A stretch of 64,000 bases of DNA from Clostridiales bacterium (GTDB taxonomy: Bacteria > Bacillota > Clostridia > Christensenellales > Aristaeellaceae). The position numbers and the translations under genes are program-made. Under the pieces are notes generated by a model. It searched no databases. It was not told the origin of the DNA and saw only the letters and a program-made list of their open reading frames with translations. The stretch covers positions 55,103 to 119,102 of the forward strand of contig JAFGGL010000019.1 of assembly GCA_016930575.1 (NCBI GenBank). The letters are read 5' to 3'. Shown here piece after piece: positions 37,936-47,522 of the stretch (its first letter is position 1; the number at the start of each line of letters is the position of its first letter).

Positions 37936-40512
37936 TTATACTCCCTCACGGTAATACCGGACAGGCCCCTGGATGCCCGTGGGCTTGATACAGGCGAAAA
38001 ACGACAGGGGGTCCCGGTGCGCGTAGAACGCGGTGTTGGTGACCTCGGCGCGGATAGCATGCGCGCCTGTTTTTTGCGGCGGAAAGCGGAAGGTATACGG
38101 CGGCGCAAGGCGCGTGCCCGCATAATGACCGTCCACCCACAGCTCCGCCGCGCCGGCGCATTCGCCCAGATCGACGGCGGCGCAGCCCTGCGGCAGGTCG
38201 GCCACGGTCTCGTAGCGCACGGTGCCGGAAAAGCGGGGTTGTTCATCGGGCGCGGTCACGTTGAAGAAGGTTTCGGCGGTTTGGTAGTGCGTGAACCCCG
38301 CCTCCCCCATCGCCCGCAGCGAGATATCCCATCGCGCGGACAGCGTTTCCGCGTCCCCAAGCGGCGCGGGCGCGGCGTCCGCCTCCGGCATCTTCCGGCC
38401 GGTGAAGACCGCCGCCAGCAGCTGGGACGGCTCAATATCGACCGTGATCTCCTGCGTGTTCCCGCTGCGCTCCGATTGTACGGCGTATTGTTTTTGCCGT
38501 TCGAAATCCAGCAGCCGTGCCGGACGGAGGTCCTCCGCGGCGAAGCGATAACGAACGGACTGCTCCGTGTTTTCGTTGAACAGCAGGAATACCGTTTCCT
38601 CCCCTTTCCGGTAGGGATAGAGACGGACGTCCGGCGTGTCCGTCAGGAACACGTAGGGCAGCGGCGCGGCCTGCGCGGCGAACGCCGCGGCGCCTTCCAG
38701 CTTCACGACGTCAAATCCCCGGAGCAGTTCCTCCAAATCTCCTTCGCCCTCGCTGAGCGCTTCGGGGAAGGCATCGATGAAGCAAACGGTCTTGCCCGCA
38801 TTTTTGATCGTTCGGCAGCGGTCCAGCAGCTTCCTGGGCCAGCGTTTGGCCCAGGGGATCAGCAACAGGTCGAAGTCCGCGCCCAAAAGCCCGTCGATGG
38901 GTATGACGGCACATTCAATCTGCCGTTGGTTGAGGACCTTCACCACGGCCTGCGTCTTCATGCAGGCCGCCGTGCCGTTTGCCCATTCGGCCTCGGCGTA
39001 ATAGAGCACCGCGGTCCTGGCCAAAGGCCTGCCGCCGGAGATCCACCCGGAAGCCCGCGCCATGGCGCCGAAGAGCTTGCCGATAAAGGGCATCATCGGG
39101 TTATGTTCAGCGTCGAAATGCGGCGGGGAATCCGGATCCGGGAACGCTTGCATGGTAAAGGCGTGCGGCACGAAGTAGTTCACGCCGCGCGACAGCATGA
39201 AGTTGGCCAGATACCGCATCTCCGCGACGTCCTCCTGCCAGCCGTACGCGCCGAAGATCTCGCACACGGTGCGGCCCTGTTTTTTCGCGTCCAGATGCGC
39301 GGCGGACACCGCCATCTGCGCCAGCATGAAGCCGAAAAAATCCTCGTCGGCCTCGAAGTCCTGCGAACTCCACGCGTGGCCCGCGCCGCGAAGCTTCGGG
39401 CGGATCTCATGAAGCACCACGTCGATGCCCGCCATGTCCTGTCCGCCGATTGCGCGGAAAAAATGCCCCGCGCCCGAACCGAGGCGCGCGTGGGTGTTGT
39501 TCTGCTCGATTACGTGCCCGATGTAAGCTACGCCGTGCGCGCGGCACCAATCGCCAAGGGGTTTTGCGTAGTTCTCGCCGTACAGGCGGCTGACGGTATC
39601 CATCACCGCGTAGCGCACGCGGGCGCTGTTTTCGCCGATATCATACCAGATGCCCGGCAGCAGCGCGCGGGCGTTATCGCCCAATGCCCGTTTCAGCTCG
39701 TCCATCAAGCCTGCGCGCCAGGGGATGGGGATGCGCGGATACTCGCCAAGCACGCCGTGATAGCCCCGCCCCGCCCGCAGCGCGGGTTCGTCGGAGAAAA
39801 AGCCCATCAATGTCTTGCCGAACGCCGCGCCGAAACGCTCGTAATGCGGCCGGTATACGGTATCGATCATCAGCTGCGCGCCCTCGGGCATCAAGGGATT
39901 TACAAAATGCCGCGGCGGCACGCGCTCGGCGACATAGGACGCCGACAGCACGAAAACACGCCAGATTCCCTCCGGCACGTTCCAGTACGCGACGCCGTCG
40001 CGCACGGTATCGGTGATATCCACAAGCTCGCCGAGTTTGTAGCCGCCGATATCCTCAAACGCGTCCTGCCGGTCGCTTTCCGTAAGGCGTTTCGCCGCGA
40101 TCACCGCGACCACGCCTTCGTCAAAGCGTAGCGTCGTTTCGTCGTCCTGCGCCAGAAACGCGCCGCCTTTCACCGGCCCTCGCGTGTCCATATGCTTTTC
40201 CCTGAGCATCATGCGGCAGTACGGCGTGCCGGTTGCCTTCCCCGCCGCGTAGCCGGAGGGGAAATGCTGATCGTCCAATATCCACAGTTTCAATCCGAGT
40301 GTTTCGCACTCGTCAAGCACGACGCCGATATCGTGAAACCAGCCTTCGCCCATGAAATCCGGATGCGTGCGCGATTCCGCGATCAGCGCGCCGCAGCCGG
40401 AGGCGTGCACCTGCCGCACGCCGCGGCGCAGGGTTTCCTCGTCCTCGCCCTTCATCCACAGCATCGGCAGAAGGTGCGCGGGATCCGCTACCCAAAGGCT
40501 GTGATCGTTCAT
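37936..40512 (-). CDS. Glycosyl hydrolase (GH106/alpha-L-rhamnosidase-like architecture)
   Basis: LWMKGEDEETLRRGVRQVHASGCGALIAESR..., LKLWILDDQHFPSGYAAGKATG, C-terminal GH2-like jelly-roll region (VDLGECAGAAELWVDGHYAGTRLAPPYTF). Confidence 0.75.
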   Translation of the reverse strand: MNDHSLWVADPAHLLPMLWMKGEDEETLRRGVRQVHASGCGALIAESRTHPDFMGEGWFHDIGVVLDECETLGLKLWILDDQHFPSGYAAGKATGTPYCRMMLREKHMDTRGPVKGGAFLAQDDETTLRFDEGVVAVIAAKRLTESDRQDAFEDIGGYKLGELVDITDTVRDGVAYWNVPEGIWRVFVLSASYVAERVPPRHFVNPLMPEGAQLMIDTVYRPHYERFGAAFGKTLMGFFSDEPALRAGRGYHGVLGEYPRIPIPWRAGLMDELKRALGDNARALLPGIWYDIGENSARVRYAVMDTVSRLYGENYAKPLGDWCRAHGVAYIGHVIEQNNTHARLGSGAGHFFRAIGGQDMAGIDVVLHEIRPKLRGAGHAWSSQDFEADEDFFGFMLAQMAVSAAHLDAKKQGRTVCEIFGAYGWQEDVAEMRYLANFMLSRGVNYFVPHAFTMQAFPDPDSPPHFDAEHNPMMPFIGKLFGAMARASGWISGGRPLARTAVLYYAEAEWANGTAACMKTQAVVKVLNQRQIECAVIPIDGLLGADFDLLLIPWAKRWPRKLLDRCRTIKNAGKTVCFIDAFPEALSEGEGDLEELLRGFDVVKLEGAAAFAAQAAPLPYVFLTDTPDVRLYPYRKGEETVFLLFNENTEQSVRYRFAAEDLRPARLLDFERQKQYAVQSERSGNTQEITVDIEPSQLLAAVFTGRKMPEADAAPAPLGDAETLSARWDISLRAMGEAGFTHYQTAETFFNVTAPDEQPRFSGTVRYETVADLPQGCAAVDLGECAGAAELWVDGHYAGTRLAPPYTFRFPPQKTGAHAIRAEVTNTAFYAHRDPLSFFACIKPTGIQGPVRYYREGV

Positions 40513-40598
40513 ACGTACCTCCGTAAAAATACGATGAGGGTGGTTCGCGGCAAGCCGCAAACCACCCTCTTCATTCCTGGTTGGTGATTATGCTCAGC

Positions 40599-42185
40599 TT
40601 ACTCGCCCAGCACCGCGTTCCACGCGTCGTTGTAGATCTGTTCCATTTCTTCCGCGCCGATCGAACGGGCATGCGCGATCACCGCGTCGTAGTTTGCGAT
40701 GGGTTCCTGTCCGGTGATATACTTGTCGATCTCCTGATAGACGTAGTCCTGCACCGCGATGTGCAACTCGTTGTAGCGCTCTGTCTGCTCGGCCGACAGC
40801 GGCGGGGTGAGCACCGGGTCGCGCAGGCCGGGGTCGGCGGCAATGGACTGCACCAGCGCCCGGAACGCCGCGATGGCTTCGTCGCTGCCCATCATGTAGA
40901 TTTCCATCTGGTTCTGTGCGCCGGTATCGCAGTAGGGAGCGATATCCAGGAGGCCGACGCCGATCGCCGACTGGATATCGTAGCTGGCGTTCGCGCCGCT
41001 GCCGTACTCTTCCAGCAGTTCCCGCTTGATGACCGGTACGCCGTTCACATAGTCAAAGGTGACGCCTTCCTTGCCGTAGCCGTTGACGTCGGCGCCCTGG
41101 TCGGAGAAGCACCAATCCAGGAACTTGATGCAGACGTCTGTGATCTTGCTGGAGGACGATATCACCCAGGCCTGGTCCAGCCAGTCTTCATTATAATGGA
41201 AATTGCGGGTTTGTCCAAGGGTGTTGGTCAGGGTGGGGATGACATCCAGCATGTAGCCGGGATCGACGGTGGCCAGCGCAGTGTTGAAGTTGCGGACCAC
41301 GCCGTCGTTATCCATAGTACAGATGGCCTGCCCGGAGGAGAGCTTCTCCACCCACAGGTCCTTGGTCATGGTGGCGTAATCGGGGTCGAGCACGCCGGCC
41401 TCGTAGGCCTTGTTCAGGTACGCAAGCACGGCCTTGAAGTTCTCGCTGGCCGGGCCGTACAGCCACACGCCGCCGAGGTCTTCGTCGTAGTACATGTCGG
41501 ACCCGGCGCCCAGCGGATAGCCCATGCAGTCCAGCAGCTTGCGGGTGCCGGTCGTGGAGCCGCCCTTGCGGTTGGTCATACCGATGAGACCGGGTTCGCT
41601 TGCCTGGATGGTCTGGATGGCGGTCAGCAGTTCGTCAAAGGTCGTGGGCACCGCCAGATTATACTTGGCAAGCAGGTCCGTGCGGATGTTGACCAGCTGG
41701 CCGCTGCGGCGCGCGTCCGGGTTCAGGCGCTGGATGGTGGGCGCGTGATAGTAACTGCCGTCCACGGTGAGCATGGCAAAGCTCGGATCGCTTTCCAGGT
41801 GCGCAAAGAGGTTGGGCATTTCATCCTTATGCTCCGACAGGTTGACGAACATATCGTCGCGGGCGTAGCGCTTGACGTCGTCGAGGCTGACGAGCATAAT
41901 GTCGGGCATGTCGTCGGTCGCGATCAGGATCTGCTTTTTGTCGTCGTAGCTGGCCTTGGGCGGCGCTTCGACAACGAGGCGGACGTTCAGGAGTTCCTCG
42001 ATCGTCTGCAGTTTTACGTTGTCCAGCTGAATGAGCTGCGAGGGATTCTCGTCACGCATGATGTGGATCTCCACCAGCGTATCGGACAGCCAGGTGGACG
42101 GCGTTTCGTCTGCCTGCGCAATGGTAATCAGCGAAACGGCTATCACGAGAACAAGGGTGAGGGCAAAAATGCGGCGGGTTTTCAT
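40599..42185 (-). CDS. Extracellular solute-binding protein of a carbohydrate ABC transporter
   Basis: Signal peptide MKTRRIFALTLVLVIAVSLITIAQA; DMPDIMLVSLDDVKRYARDDMFVNLSEH; next to permeases. Confidence 0.87.
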   Translation of the reverse strand: MKTRRIFALTLVLVIAVSLITIAQADETPSTWLSDTLVEIHIMRDENPSQLIQLDNVKLQTIEELLNVRLVVEAPPKASYDDKKQILIATDDMPDIMLVSLDDVKRYARDDMFVNLSEHKDEMPNLFAHLESDPSFAMLTVDGSYYHAPTIQRLNPDARRSGQLVNIRTDLLAKYNLAVPTTFDELLTAIQTIQASEPGLIGMTNRKGGSTTGTRKLLDCMGYPLGAGSDMYYDEDLGGVWLYGPASENFKAVLAYLNKAYEAGVLDPDYATMTKDLWVEKLSSGQAICTMDNDGVVRNFNTALATVDPGYMLDVIPTLTNTLGQTRNFHYNEDWLDQAWVISSSSKITDVCIKFLDWCFSDQGADVNGYGKEGVTFDYVNGVPVIKRELLEEYGSGANASYDIQSAIGVGLLDIAPYCDTGAQNQMEIYMMGSDEAIAAFRALVQSIAADPGLRDPVLTPPLSAEQTERYNELHIAVQDYVYQEIDKYITGQEPIANYDAVIAHARSIGAEEMEQIYNDAWNAVLGE

Positions 42186-42249
42186 TGGGTCTCCTCCTTT
42201 TTATATATTGCCAAACGGCCGTCAGCCGCTTAACAGGATCAGGGTTTGT

Positions 42250-43131
42250 TCACCCCTTTAGCGAACCGATCATCACGCCTTTAACGAAATGGCGCTGCAC
42301 GAAGGGATACACGATGAGGATCGGCAGGGTGGTTACGATGATGGCGGCGGCGCGCAGCGTGCCGTCGGTCACGGAGAAACTGGCCGCGCCGGTCGCCGCG
42401 ACGGTGGTCTCGTCGGCGAACAGGCCGCCGATGAGCATGTTGCGCAGCATGATCTGCAGGGGATACTTGGCCTTGGAATTGATGTAGAGCATGGCGTCGA
42501 AGTAGCTGTTCCAGTGCGCCACGGCGTAAAACAGCAGCATCGTGGCAAGCACGGCCTTGGACAGGGGGATGATGATCTTCCAGAGGATGACGATGTCGTT
42601 GGCGCCGTCCAGCTGGGCAGATTCGGTCAGCGAATCCGGGATGGCCTGGAACGTCGTGCGGATGATGATCATGTTGTAGGTGTTGATCGCCCCCGGCAGC
42701 ACCAGCGCCCAAATGCTGTCCATGATGCCGAACGCATTCACCGTCAGGTACAAGGGTATCATCCCGCCGGAGAAAAACAGCGTGAAGGTGACAATCGCGG
42801 TAAACGGCTTGCGCCCGGAGAAATTTCTGCGGGAGAGCGGGTAGGCGGCTAGGCAGCTCATCACCAGGTTGATCACGGTGCCGACCACCGTGTAAAGGAC
42901 GGAGTTCTTCATATAGAGGAACAGGTCGCCCTGCACGATGGCGCGGTAGGTGTCCAGCGTCACCAGCTTTGGCAAAACGGAGATGGTGCCCTTCATCACT
43001 TCCACGCCGTGGCTGATGGAGGTGATGAACATGAAATACATCGGGTACAGGGTCACCAGCATCAAAAGCGCCAGAAAGGTGATGTTGAAAACGTTGAATA
43101 CCCGCCGGGACGTCGAATGATCCTGCATCAT
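42250..43131 (-). CDS. Carbohydrate ABC transporter permease (YtcP-like)
   Basis: ESAQLDGANDIVILWKIIIPLSKAVLATMLLFYAVAHWNSYFDAML; C-term QRHFVKGVMIGSLKG. Confidence 0.9.
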   Translation of the reverse strand: MMQDHSTSRRVFNVFNITFLALLMLVTLYPMYFMFITSISHGVEVMKGTISVLPKLVTLDTYRAIVQGDLFLYMKNSVLYTVVGTVINLVMSCLAAYPLSRRNFSGRKPFTAIVTFTLFFSGGMIPLYLTVNAFGIMDSIWALVLPGAINTYNMIIIRTTFQAIPDSLTESAQLDGANDIVILWKIIIPLSKAVLATMLLFYAVAHWNSYFDAMLYINSKAKYPLQIMLRNMLIGGLFADETTVAATGAASFSVTDGTLRAAAIIVTTLPILIVYPFVQRHFVKGVMIGSLKG

Positions 43132-43144
43132 GCCGTCTCCCCCC

Positions 43145-44098
43145 TTACCACAGCGAAGTTTCCGTGAATCTGCGGGAGAGGGCATTGGTCAGGATCACAA
43201 ACATCAGCGTGACCAGGGACTGGAACAGGTTGACGCCCGTGGCGTAGCTGAAGTCCGCGTTGGTGATGCCGCGCCGGTACACATAGGTCGTGATCACGTC
43301 CGATACCGACTGGTTGGAGCCCGTCATCATCAGCAGGATCTTCTGGTACGATACGTTCATGATACGCCCCATGCTCAGAATCAGCATGATGATGATCGTG
43401 GGCATGATGCCCGGGATGGTGATGTGGATGGTCTGTTTCCACCGGCCCGCGCCGTCGATGCGCGCCGCTTCGTACAGCTGCATATCCAGCGTCGACAGCG
43501 CGGCGAGGAAGATGATCGAATCCCAGCCGATGCGCTGCCAGATGTTGGAGCCGATGTACATCGGGCGGAAATACTGCGCGGCGTTCAAAAATGGATACGG
43601 GCCCAGCCCTAAGCCCTCCAGCATGGAGTTGACGATGCCGGAGGATGAAAACAGGCTGTTCATCAATCCGACGACCACCACGACCGACAGGAAGTGCGGC
43701 AGATAGGTAACCATCTGCACCACGCGCTTGTAGCGGCGGTTGTTCAGCTCGTTTAAAAGCAGCGCCAGGATGATCGGCGCGGGGAAGGTGATCAGCAGGT
43801 TCAGGAGGTTCAATACGATGGTGTTCCTAAACACCGTCCAGAAGTACGGGTCCCTGACGATGGACAGGATATATTTCATGCCGCCCTGGCTCGTCCACGG
43901 GCTGTAGAGGATGCCGAGCTTCGGTTTGAAGTCCTTGAACGCCAGCGTGACGCCGTACATGGGAAAATAACAGAACAAAAGATAATAGAGAAGCGGGAGA
44001 AGCATGATCAGGTACAGGTACCGGTCGCGCACCAATACGCGCCTGAGACGCCGCCACCTGCCGCGTCCGGGCCGATTGTCCGTGATGGATGCGTTCAT
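43145..44098 (-). CDS. Carbohydrate ABC transporter permease (LplB-like)
   Basis: YLIMLLPLLYYLLFCYFPMYGVTLAFKDFKP; LYEAARIDGAGRWKQTIHITIPGIMPTIIIM. Confidence 0.9.
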   Translation of the reverse strand: MNASITDNRPGRGRWRRLRRVLVRDRYLYLIMLLPLLYYLLFCYFPMYGVTLAFKDFKPKLGILYSPWTSQGGMKYILSIVRDPYFWTVFRNTIVLNLLNLLITFPAPIILALLLNELNNRRYKRVVQMVTYLPHFLSVVVVVGLMNSLFSSSGIVNSMLEGLGLGPYPFLNAAQYFRPMYIGSNIWQRIGWDSIIFLAALSTLDMQLYEAARIDGAGRWKQTIHITIPGIMPTIIIMLILSMGRIMNVSYQKILLMMTGSNQSVSDVITTYVYRRGITNADFSYATGVNLFQSLVTLMFVILTNALSRRFTETSLW

Positions 44099-44371
44099 CG
44101 TTTCCCTCCGGGATCCCCAGGCAAACAGCAACCGATGAACCTGCGGGACGGCGAATTGGTTTCTCCGGATCTGCGGGAGGCAAAGCGGCGGCCGTGACGC
44201 GCCGGAGTATCGGCAGACCCAGGATAGGGGTGATCGGGCCGCCGGCGCGCGGGAGTGTATCTGCGCTGCGCCGGGACCCTCCCGCGCATCGGCCGCACGC
44301 AGTTTCGAACCATAAATCAGCGGTTCGGAACGCGGTATGCGCCGTCGCGGTGTGCAGTATTCCGCATAAAT

Positions 44372-44388
44372 GTTCAGTAATACTGAAC
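44372..44388. promoter_or_regulatory. Perfect palindromic operator GTTCAGTAATACTGAAC
   Basis: 8-bp arms around one base, downstream of the minus-strand promoter. Confidence 0.6.
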
Positions 44389-44405
44389 GCGGTTCTCTAA
44401 TATGG

Positions 44406-44434
44406 ATTATAGCGTAGAATGCCGGGGATGTCAA
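44406..44434 (-). promoter_or_regulatory. Consensus sigma-A promoter TTGACA-17-TATAAT for the ABC/GH operon
   Basis: Minus strand TTGACA 44434-44429, TATAAT 44411-44406, 17-nt spacer. Confidence 0.75.
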
Positions 44435-44504
44435 CACTGAGATGAATTAGATTCAAAATTTCCATCATTTTGCAAGAAAACGCGAACTTTCTGCGGAAAT
44501 GCCC

Positions 44505-44532
44505 TTGACAGACCGCAAGAATCGGGTACAAT
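44505..44532 (+). promoter_or_regulatory. Sigma-A promoter TTGACA-16-TACAAT for the DapA-family/IclR operon
   Basis: TTGACA 44505-44510, TACAAT 44527-44532. Confidence 0.65.
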
Positions 44533-44541
44533 TGTATATAT

Positions 44542-44562
44542 ATGTTCAGTATTGATGAACAT
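44542..44562. promoter_or_regulatory. Second operator-like palindrome ATGTTCAgtattgaTGAACAT
   Basis: 7-bp arms; related to the GTTCAGTAATACTGAAC site; lies just after the -10 box. Confidence 0.55.
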
Positions 44563-44586
44563 TGTTTCCGGATTGGAGGTAACCCC

Positions 44587-45528
44587 ATGATGCGCGAAGA
44601 GCTTTCGGGCTTTTGGCCTGTGATGATCACCCCGTTTGCGGCGGACGGCAGCATCGATTATACCTCGCTGGAACGGCTGATCGCCTGGTACGAAGCGGCT
44701 GGCGCGCGAGGCCTGTTCGCGGTGTGCCAGTCCAGCGAGGTGTTTTCCCTGAGCCTGAAAGAGCGCGAAACGTTGGTTTCCTTTATCGTAAAGCACGCCC
44801 ATGTGCCGGTCATCGCGTCGGGCCATATTGCGGAAACCCTGGACGACCAGCTTCACGAACTGCGGCGGATGCGCCGGGCGGGCGCGGACGCGCTGATTTT
44901 CATCTCCAACCGCCTCGCGCCGGAAAACGCCCCGCCGGAGCGGTTTGCACAGTCGCTGGATACGCTGATGAACGGCCTGGATCCCGAGATCCCGCTGGGT
45001 TTTTACGAGTGCCCCTATCCTTACAAGCGCCTGCTGTCGCTGGACGAGCTGAAGCGATGCGCCGACAGCGGACGCTTTTATTTCATGAAGGATACCTGCT
45101 GCGATATCGGGCTGATCAAAAAACGCCTGCGCGTGATCGCGGGCTCAAACCTCCGGCTGTTCAACGCCAACACGACCACCCTGCTGGCCTCGCTGCGCGA
45201 AGGCGCGGCAGGATTTTCCGGCGTGATGACGAACTTTCACCCGGAGCTTTATCACTGGCTGCTGTGCAACTGGCAGGCCCGCCCCGAAGAAGCGGAGACG
45301 CTGCAGGCGTTCCTGACCGCCTTCTCCTTGATTGAACGGCAGGCCTATCCGATCAACGCCAAATACCACCTGCAGGCAATCGTGCGGGTGATCCGCGATA
45401 TTTATACCCGTGCGGAGGGAACGGGCGCCCTGTCCGCCACCTTCCGCGACGAGGTCGAGCAGGTGGCGCGCGCGGCGGACCGCGTGGGAGAACTGCTCAA
45501 GAAAGGTGCGCTTTATGGGAACCGCTGA
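44587..45528 (+). CDS. DapA/NanA-family aldolase or lyase (dihydrodipicolinate synthase family)
   Basis: GFWPVMITPFAADGSIDYTSLERLIAWYEAAGARGLFAVCQSSEVFSLSLKER; FYECPYPYKRLLS; FYFMKDTCCD catalytic Lys. Confidence 0.87.
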   Translation: MMREELSGFWPVMITPFAADGSIDYTSLERLIAWYEAAGARGLFAVCQSSEVFSLSLKERETLVSFIVKHAHVPVIASGHIAETLDDQLHELRRMRRAGADALIFISNRLAPENAPPERFAQSLDTLMNGLDPEIPLGFYECPYPYKRLLSLDELKRCADSGRFYFMKDTCCDIGLIKKRLRVIAGSNLRLFNANTTTLLASLREGAAGFSGVMTNFHPELYHWLLCNWQARPEEAETLQAFLTAFSLIERQAYPINAKYHLQAIVRVIRDIYTRAEGTGALSATFRDEVEQVARAADRVGELLKKGALYGNR

Positions 45529-46285
45529 TACCGCAGACAAGCACAGCGCAGTCAAATCGCTGGCGCGCGCGATGCGCGTTTTGGAGTGCTTCACCGTGGA
45601 GCAGCCGGAGCTCGGCGTATCCGAAATCGCGCGGATGCTTGACATGCAGAAAAGCACCGTGTTCAATATTTTATCCACCTTCCAGGACAGCGGCTACGTG
45701 GTGAAAAACCCGCAGACGAGCAAATATTACCTCGGCTTCAAACTGCTGCATCTCGGCTATATCGTCAACCAGCACCTCGGCCTGCGCGAGATCATGCTGC
45801 CGTCGCTGACGGAGATTGCCGAGACCTGCCGCGAGGTTTGCTATTTCGGCACCCTCAACAACGACGAGGTGCTCTATATCGAAGCGGTATACCCGTCCAC
45901 CCAGCAGCCGACCCGCAACATCCTTGGCGAGCGCGCGCCGCTGTTTTGCACGGGGCTTGGAAAGGCGATGCTCGCGTACCTGCCGGAAGAGAGAATCGCG
46001 CAGGTCGCCGCGCGCGAAAAGAAAGCCTACACGAGCCACACGCTGGTGGACGATATGGCGCTGATCAACAACCTGTCGGAGATCCGCATGAACGGCTATG
46101 CCGTGGACAATATGGAGCACGAGTTCGGCGTGCGCTGCGTGGCGGTGCCGTTGTTCGGCGCCGACGGCGGGATCATGGGCGCGGTCAGCGTGTCCGGGCC
46201 GTCGCCGCGCTTCGATCCGCAGACGATCATCCAGGACGCCAACATCATCCGGGAGATCATCCGGCCGCTGCAAAAATGCCTGTGA
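45515..46285 (+). CDS. IclR-family transcriptional regulator
   Basis: AVKSLARAMRVLECFTVEQPELGVSEIARMLDMQKSTVFNILSTFQDSGYVVKN; C-terminal IclR effector domain. Confidence 0.92.
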   Translation: MGTADTADKHSAVKSLARAMRVLECFTVEQPELGVSEIARMLDMQKSTVFNILSTFQDSGYVVKNPQTSKYYLGFKLLHLGYIVNQHLGLREIMLPSLTEIAETCREVCYFGTLNNDEVLYIEAVYPSTQQPTRNILGERAPLFCTGLGKAMLAYLPEERIAQVAAREKKAYTSHTLVDDMALINNLSEIRMNGYAVDNMEHEFGVRCVAVPLFGADGGIMGAVSVSGPSPRFDPQTIIQDANIIREIIRPLQKCL

Positions 46286-47409
46286 AGGAAGACGGCGGGG
46301 AACAAAGCCTGCGCTGGGAGCGCTATTTTCTGGATTACGCGACGCGGCGGTTCCCGGAAAAGCTGAATAAGCATCCCTAGAACTACAAGCACGACCTGTG
46401 CATGCTGGGATTGGACGCGCTGCATGAAGCGACCGGGCGGGAAACGTATAAGGCGGCGATGCTCAGCGCCCGCCCTTTTTTATTGGACGAACACGGCGAA
46501 ATCCGCAATTTCCCCGCGGGGGAATACAATCTGGATAAAATCAGCTTTGAAAAATCCCTGCTGCTTTTGCACCGCCGTACGCGTGACGAACGGTTCCTAC
46601 AGGCGGCCATGCGGTGTTACGGCCGGCTGCTGAAGCACCCGCGCACGCGGTCCGGCGGGTTTTCCCACAAGGACATCTACCCCCGCCAGATCTGGCTGGA
46701 CGGGCTGTACATGGCGCTGCCATTTTACGCGGACTGCGGGATATTGAACGGCGCGCAGCGGTTTGACGACATTCTCGGCCAGTTCGCGGCGGCGCGCGAT
46801 CGTTTGTATAACGAAGACACGGGCTTATACCTGCACGCCTGGGACGAAAGCCGCAAGGCCGCGTGGGCCGATCCGCATACCGGGCTCAGCCCCGCGCACT
46901 GGCTGCGCGCCGAGGGATGGTATCTGATGGCGCTGTGCGACTGCTACGAACCGTTGCGGGAGAAAACGGCCGGCGCGGCGCTGCTGAAGCGACTGCTTTC
47001 CGAAGCGCTTTGCGGTCTCGCGCCCTACCGGGACGCGGCCAGCGGCATGTACCTGCAGGTCCCCGACCGCGCCGGGGTTCCCGGCAACTATCCCGAGACC
47101 TCCGGCAGCGCGATGATCGCCTACGCCATGCTCAAGGGCGCGCGCCTCGGGATGATCGGCAAGGCATACGCCCAGACCGGAAAAATCCTGCTGAATAACA
47201 TCGGCAGTTTCAGTTTGCGGGAGGAAGGCGGGGAAACGCATCTGTATGGCATCTGCGGCAGCGCGGGGCTCGGCCCCGGGCCGCACAACAGAACGGACCG
47301 CGACGGCAGCGTGCGCTATTATCTCAGCGAAAAACAAAGCCCCGACAACCAGCACGGCGCGGGCGCGTGTATGCTCGCGTACGCCGAAGCGCTGCGTATA
47401 GGCGGCTGA
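46276..47409 (+). pseudogene. GH88/GH105 unsaturated glucuronyl/rhamnogalacturonyl hydrolase interrupted by an in-frame TAG at 46378
   Basis: MPVKEDGGEQSLRWERYFLDYATRRFPEKLNKHP*NYKHDLCMLGLDALHEATG...; same frame continues to 47409. Confidence 0.8.
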
Positions 47410-47522
47410 CTGGATAGCGCGCCGCCCAGTTTCGTGCTATACTATATCCCCCGCCCGGCTGACCGGGATACGGGCCCTGTGAGCGCTGTTCGGACCGTTT
47501 GAAAAATACAGAGGAATACACC

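Noticed and set aside
38017-40131. 704-aa plus-strand ORF antisense to the GH106-like gene
   Set aside because: R/H/A-rich shadow translation; the minus-strand gene has clear homology features.
40581-42233. 550-aa plus-strand ORF antisense to the solute-binding protein
   Set aside because: H/V/G/D-rich shadow ORF; the minus strand encodes a typical SBP with signal peptide.
44099-44437. N-terminal extension of the LplB-like permease
   Set aside because: Extension translates to low-complexity, arginine-rich sequence overlapping the promoter and operator; start at 44098 matches family length.
46378-46380. TAG recoding (alternative genetic code or pyrrolysine) in GH105
   Set aside because: Other genes in the window end with TAG in normal positions and only one internal case was found; mutation or sequencing error is simpler.
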